Shown here: in pieces, positions 58,878-64,000 of the stretch | How positions within the stretch are numbered: position 1 is the stretch's first letter | How the letters are laid out: every line of letters starts with the position of its first letter | Assembly: GCF_901000735.1 (NCBI RefSeq) | Contig: NC_081542.1 | Location: forward strand, 15,229,577 to 15,293,576 | Direction of reading: 5' to 3' | DNA length: 64,000 bases | Source of the DNA: Corylus avellana | Lineage: Eukaryota > Streptophyta > Magnoliopsida > Fagales > Betulaceae | Program-made: the position numbers and the translations under genes | The notes under the pieces: model-generated | Databases searched by the model: none | What the model saw: only the letters and a program-made list of their open reading frames with translations | Told to the model about the DNA's origin: nothing

Positions 58878-58980
58878 TTTTTTTTTTTTTACATGTCCGC
58901 ACAAGAGCGAAGAGGGAGATTTGAACTAGTGACCTCCGCTTCATTAGACCTGGTCCCAACCGATTGAATTACTTATTGGA
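58878..58980 (-). mobile_element. tRNA-derived SINE, third copy
   Basis: Poly(T), TACATGTCCGCACAAGAG, and a worn B box (GGTCACTAGTTCAAATCTC on the minus strand) match the 3061-3181 family. Flanks share ATTGTCT with a preceding GGAAAC, a damaged target duplication. Confidence 0.8.
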
Positions 58981-59300
58981 AACTATTGTCTATTCATTTG
59001 TTTGTGAAGGATAGTAAGAAAACACGTTATAGCTTTGTTCGTTAATGTGTTTTAAAAAGTGTTTTTTAGTTTTTGTTTGGAAAAATGTTATGATGTGATA
59101 TTAAGGAGCCAAACAGTGCATGATCTTCTCCGATTTGATAATATCCACCAAAAAACTTGGCTTTCAGGGTCCCTCAACAAACAAGGATCCTCTCCGTTTC
59201 ATGGCTATGATTTTATTTTATTGCTAGTAATGATGTACATGATGATATCACTTAGTAGATATGCTGTCACGTCATTCAAAATTTAAATTTTTTAAATAAT

Positions 59301-61131
59301 GTAACATCATGTACACCAGTAAATGCAACAAAATAGAATCCTGACCATAAAATGACAATGTTATGAAAATGGAATTATATATTGATATTAATGTTAGAAT
59401 ATTGAGGAATAATTCACCTCTCATCTCATTTTACAAATATAATATATTAACCATTAAAATTGTGGACTTATGTGGACTCTATACAAATTCAACAGTGGAT
59501 TCATCAATTCACTATAGAGATAATTGAAAAATAATTAAAAATATAATGAATTCTATTATTTATCTAGAATGTATAATATGGTGAGATATTTATATTACCT
59601 TATAGGATAATTACCTTTTAGAATATAATAATATATGATATGGTAGGATACTTTACCTTTAAGAAGATTGAATTGTAATCAGATTATTACCATACTTATC
59701 TCCACTTCTAAGATTAAAATATTTTTCATTTAAGTACGTATGATCAAACAAAAAACACTTTCCAAAACGCTACTTAAGTCTTAAGAGACATTTGGGCACG
59801 TTGAATCTGTCTTCCAAATGATGTTTGTGATTCTTTCATTTCATTTGCACAAGCTCATCCAATCAAACAAACAAATGGTATTTTGAGAGTCAATGTCCAT
59901 ATTGCTCTATGTTTTTATTTTTTTTTGGAATTATTATTGCAACATTGACACTAATCAAAATAATTTCTCTAAAAAAGAGGTGCAATGAAAATAGAGATGA
60001 ATAATTTATTGTACAGAAATATGTGTTTGAATTTATCAACTTAAATGGAATCACCGACAACAAACAACCATTAACACGTTTAATAAAAAAAAAAAAAAAA
60101 GAAAGAAAGGAAAAGAATCGTTTACATGATCTTGATAGCGAGTTTAAATAATTTCAACAATCCCATTAGATACAAAGAAAAATGGTATATTTCACCTAAA
60201 TGTTCATTTGATTTCCATGAAACAACCAAACAAGACCTAAATCAGCTTCAAATGCTTGAACTAAGCCAAATCCTGTATATAATCAACGGATAAAGCTCGT
60301 GAGACAGCTGACATCATTTGTCTCTTTCTCTCTCTCTCTCTCGCTCTCTCTCTCTTGACGTTTGGCCATTGAACTTCAGCTTTACAATTTTACTTATTTA
60401 TGGAAGATTTGTGCACGAATAATATCATCTTCACGAGCTTCTTGTGGAAAATCTTTGTATTTGCTAAAGGGATTAGAGGATTTTGACCGTCAATTCGGGA
60501 AATTAATTAAAAGAGTGCTCTGATTGATTTTAGACCGTTTAAACATTTGTTTGATTTGGACAGATGAACTTTATGGAAAAACTTTCATTTGTTAGGGGTC
60601 GAACAGCGAATCCGACCATTTTCAAGTCCTTTTACCCAAAGCTTGGGTGTTGGTCACATCGGTCCCCAACCCATCCACTAGAATTTTGACAACAATCAAG
60701 GTTTGAAAGTCTGAAACCATTGTTTGGAAATTTAAAACCCATCACCGCCCACTTAAAAAGCAAAATTACTAAAAACCGAAACACAACTCTCCGACTCGCT
60801 ATTTAATTAACCAAATTAAATTCGTCCAAACAACCCCTTAAATGGAATTTGGAATTCCACCTAATAAACGACCGTGTACTTTTCAAAAGAAGAATAAGGG
60901 CAGCCCCGTAATACAACCCCAAAACAGGCCCTAGTTATCTGCCCTCCACAGCTTAAATACTAAAAACCCAAACGCCAACCCCAGAACTCCCTCCCTCCCC
61001 AACTCTCCCACCCGCCAGAGCGATCGAGTTCGCGACGGCTGAGTTGACTCGTTACTAACTCACCGATTCTCCCCACACTCGTTCCTCAGAAAGAAATTCG
61101 CACTCAGAATTCTGCGTCGTTGAAGGAGAAG
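59301..61131 (+). promoter_or_regulatory. Spacer and promoter region of the UXS gene
   Basis: No coding exon. A (CT)n tract at about 60322-60356. The G/C-richer 60900-61131 contains a TATA-like TTAAATACT near 60951 and a C-rich leader before the start codon; exact start site unknown. Confidence 0.5.
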
Positions 61132-63002
61132 ATGGGTTCGGAGCTGATCTTCAGAGGGCACGAGAGCCAACCCGTGTCGGACGCGTACTCACCCAAGCAA
61201 CCGAAACCGTGGCTCTCCGTGACCCGCCCGATTCGCTACCTGCTCCGAGAGCAACGACTCGTCTTCGTCCTCGTCGGCATTGCTATAGCCACCCTCTTCT
61301 TCACCCTCCTCCCCCGCTCTTCCCCAAGCCATTACTCCTACGGGAGCGAATCATACAATCCGATCCACAACACGCACTTCATATCCGACCCGACCCGGGA
61401 GACCCACAACTACAGGCCCGCCCTGCAAGATCAACGGTCCGCGTTCCAGATGTACAGCTCGGGCGGCAAGGTCCCGCTGGGCCTGAAACGCAAGGGGCTC
61501 CGGATCGTGGTCACAGGTGGGGCTGGCTTCGTGGGGTCACATCTCGTGGACCGTCTGATTGAGCGCGGGGACAGCGTCATCGTCGTGGATAACTTCTTCA
61601 CGGGGAGGAAAGAGAACGTGATGCACCACTTCAGGAACCCCAGATTCGAGCTCATCCGCCACGACGTCGTCGAGCCCCTCCTGCTCGAGGTCGACCAGAT
61701 CTATCACCTCGCTTGCCCTGCCTCCCCTGTGCACTACAAGTTCAACCCCGTCAAGACCATCATATCCTTTCAATCAACTTTCAATTGTCTTTTTCTTTTC
61801 GGTGTTTTTTTTTCCTGATGGTGAATTGTTGTGATTAGTGTTTCCTTAATTGTGGGTTTTACAAGACTAATGTGGTGGGAACGCTGAACATGCTGGGGCT
61901 CGCCAAGCGGGTCGGTGCGCGGTTTTTGCTAACGAGCACCAGTGAGGTGTACGGAGATCCACTGCAACACCCTCAGGTCGAAACCTACTGGGGAAACGTC
62001 AATCCCATCGGTCGGTTCACTTTTTTCTCTTCCTGCGCTTCGGCGTTCCACGTTTCTTTTTTTATTATTGTTTTGGGTCGAAACGGTGCACGTTAGCATG
62101 ATTTAAGGTTTCTGTCTAATTTGCCCCGGAATAGTTCTAGGTCGCCGTAGACTGGAGTAGAATCCCAGTTGTCGTTGTTTTGAAAGTCGGAGCACCTGTC
62201 CGGGGTAGTGGACCCGTGAGGCATTTTTTGAACAAGAAATCCGTGATTTTCGGGTCCGTCAATCCGACGGTGTACATTTGCCTCTTGCATGATCTTTAAA
62301 TTTTTTTCCTGTTTGTAAGGGTTGAGACGGTAAAAAAAGGGTGTGTTGGAGGGCGTTTTCGTAATCTGGAAGAGTGAATTTTTTATTTGAAAAAAAAAAA
62401 TTAAGAATAGATCTGACAGTTTAGTTTGGGATTCTGAACGTGTGACAGGTGTTCGAAGCTGTTACGACGAGGGAAAACGTACGGCTGAAACGTTGACTAT
62501 GGACTATCATAGAGGTGCAGGCGTCGAGGTCAGTGCGCATATGCTTGTGTATATTGCCTCTTGCATGTAGCCATATACATTGTGTGACATATATGGTGAA
62601 TTCCAAGGTTGTGGGTGGGCCCTGCTTTTCATGTGAAAGACCCATAAATGTACGTACATGAATTGTTCTACTTGTTGTCGTTGCAGGTTAGGATTGCCAG
62701 AATTTTCAACACCTATGGGCCTAGAATGTGCATTGATGATGGTCGTGTGGTCAGCAATTTTGTTGCCCAGGTAGATCTTTAATTTCTTGCATTCAACTTA
62801 GTTTGTATGGATTTTGAAAATGGACTGAATTCTTCGACTCCTCTTTTAGAGGAAGCTTTGGTCCAAGAAAAGTGAGCTGTTTTGTTTGATTAGTTTGTTA
62901 ATGATGATTGGTGATGTGATGATGTAGGCATTAAGGAAGGAGCCATTGACTGTTTATGGAGATGGGAAGCAGACTAGGAGTTTCCAATATGTATCTGATC
63001 TG
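61132..63002 (+). CDS. UXS: UDP-glucuronate decarboxylase / UDP-xylose synthase, membrane-anchored; 3' part beyond window
   Basis: Five exons in phase, 61132-61761, 61863-62010, 62449-62528, 62687-62770 and 62928-63002, encode the first 339 residues; about 100 more should follow past the window. It starts at ATG in GAGAAGATGGG; the in-frame TTG upstream is not a start. Residues 1-36 are cytosolic, a membrane anchor ([17 protein letters not shown]) follows, then a stem, and the SDR domain begins with the NAD-binding [11 protein letters not shown] (128-138). Catalytic elements are present: the TSTSEVYG loop and Y265-x3-K269 (SCYDEGK). It would decarboxylate UDP-glucuronate to UDP-xylose in the Golgi lumen for xylan and xyloglucan synthesis, as type II UXS enzymes do. 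Exon 1 is G/C-rich. Intron 1 is AT-AC (U12 type). Paralogue (UXS1, 2 or 4) is not resolved. Confidence 0.95.
61762..61862 (+). other. U12-type AT-AC intron in the UXS gene
   Basis: The 101-bp intron starts ATATCCTTT and ends TTTTAC. The branch-point match TTCCTTAAT lies at 61842-61850, its adenosines 13-14 bases before the 3' end. These are the consensus donor and branch point of the minor spliceosome. The junction is phase 0 between codons ...KTI and KTN..., exactly the family sequence; no GT-AG choice keeps both. Confidence 0.93.
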
Positions 63003-64000
63003 GTAGGTGAATACTTTATGTTTATTCACCGAGTTTTTGAAATGGGTGTTGTTTATTCTTTGTTTGGTGGTGCCAAGATAGTTAATTTTATTGCTTTTCT
63101 CTTCCAAGTTGCTTCTAATATGCTTTTTTATATTCTCAAATTACTTTTTATGCCAAGTTTTACCTTTTACTTTTTGAACTCGAAATAGTTAAGACTAAGA
63201 TGAGTGGGGACTATTCGACACGGAAACTTGGTATTATGCAAATCTTAGGCTACATTCTAAGATTACTAACTCCATGTGCATGGTTGCTTATAAGATGAAA
63301 CAGTTGCTGGAAATTTGGTTCCAAAATTGGAAGTTATATACAGTGTGGCTGTCATAGTCTGGTGATAGACTGAATTCCATCATGGAGTCCACATCATTGT
63401 TTGCTTAAAGAAAATATTTCTCTGTCAAAGCGATGCAAGTTCTTTCAAGACTGTAAAGTACAGCGTATGTTAAAAAATGAAAGGAGGTTCCCTAGGTTAC
63501 TTTCTGCATTTTATTGATTATATCAAAATTCAAATTTTGAAGTGAAGTAATGGTCAAATAAAAAAAAAGAGATGGCTTCTGGGGTAGTTGGCTATCTGTC
63601 AGGGCGGCCTTCCATTGACTAATTCAATTATTTTAATTCAGAATATTTTCTTATAGTAGGTATCTGGTGTAGGGTTTTCTCTGGAATAATGAAGTGGGTG
63701 GTCCTATTTCCCACATCACCCCTCTCTCTCTCTCTCTCTCGCAGGGTAGATCTCACTGTGGGTCCCATCCTATGAGAGGGATTGAATGGAAGAAACTTGA
63801 TGTTGAAATGGAGAAGGATCCTCCATTTAGTTGTTTTAAGAGGGTATTTTTGTCCAAATGAAAAATAGGGAGCCCAGAAATGATAAAATTGCCCCCTAAA
63901 AACAATTAACTTGTTCCTTTCCATTTCATTGAAATTGAGAGGATCCAAGTCCATGTTGAAATATCATTCTCTAATGGAATTAGTTACAGGAATTTTTTTT
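63003..64000 (+). other. UXS intron 5, open at window edge
   Basis: Begins with the donor GTAGGTGA after SDL. No acceptor followed by the expected EGLVALM-like sequence was found up to 64000, so the intron runs off the window. It contains a (CT)n tract at 63720-63741. Confidence 0.7.

Larger units (their letters stand above)
56590..59300. repeat. Diverged direct segmental duplication, two units
   Basis: Unit 1 (about 56590-57510) and unit 2 (about 57830-59185) share landmarks in the same order: TTAGGCAATAAAA, a GACAGnTTTnTATTTTGGC block, AAACAGTGACACCCTACC-like, GTTAAGAAAACACGTTA-like, and CTCCGATTTGATAA followed by AACTTGGCTTT. A weaker third copy of the GACACCCTACCCAACT part lies at about 55700. 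Unit 2 has gained a SINE and a 104-bp tandem duplication. No gene is involved. Confidence 0.7.

Noticed and set aside
61120..61131. Upstream in-frame start for UXS
   Set aside because: It is a TTG codon; plant genes use the ATG at 61132, which gives the family N-terminus.
61761..61870. GT-AG splicing of UXS intron 1
   Set aside because: No GT donor and AG acceptor restores the KTIKTN family sequence; AT-AC fits exactly.

Overview
The window is nuclear DNA of a flowering plant, most probably a eudicot. Genes are split by many AT-rich introns, coding exons are short, and intergenic space is full of plant-type MITEs, LINE ends, tRNA-derived SINEs and (AT)n or (CT)n microsatellites. One run of Ns (27168-27190) marks an assembly gap. 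I cannot name the species.

Nine genes are supported, two of them cut by the window edges. In order: (1) the 3' part of an F-box/LRR (FBD-type) gene (+, 2-2101); (2) an SR34/SF2-like splicing factor (-, 6560-10688); (3) the complex I subunit NDUFS5 (-, 16798-19380); (4) a 14-exon DExH RNA helicase with two CCCH zinc fingers (+, 21746-32077); (5) a low-complexity protein I do not recognise (+, 33319-36049); (6) an MZM1/LYRM7-type mitochondrial LYR protein (+, 37864-39262); (7) a Peter Pan-like Brix-domain ribosome biogenesis factor (-, 39980-44247); (8) a small secreted PMEI-domain protein (+, 47150-47816); (9) the 5' part of a membrane-anchored UDP-glucuronate decarboxylase / UDP-xylose synthase (+, from 61132). 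Exons were joined by hand from splice signals, reading phase and family knowledge. Genes 3, 4, 6, 8 and 9 look like one conserved block that I remember, unchecked, as split between the duplicated Arabidopsis regions around At2g47650-At2g47690 and At3g62790-At3g62830. The genes do not form a pathway: they are housekeeping functions (splicing, respiration, ribosome assembly, RNA helicase) plus cell-wall functions (UXS, PMEI).

The repeat landscape is informative. At 11.6-14.9 kb a 21-bp minisatellite is interrupted by a 3.1-kb hAT element, itself interrupted by an internally deleted LINE with a 16-bp target duplication. Introns carry a MULE-type MITE (NDUFS5), a TRIM-like miniature LTR element, LINE and SINE ends and a near-perfect hairpin (helicase). 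A 20-bp perfect-arm hairpin lies about 70 bp upstream of the MZM1-like start codon. The 13 kb between PMEI and UXS contains no gene that I can support and holds MITEs and diverged local tandem duplications.

The most distinctive gene-level feature is an AT-AC intron in the UXS gene with textbook U12 donor and branch-point motifs. The helicase also has a GC-AG intron. I found no CRISPR array, no rRNA or functional tRNA gene, and no clearly new multi-gene system.
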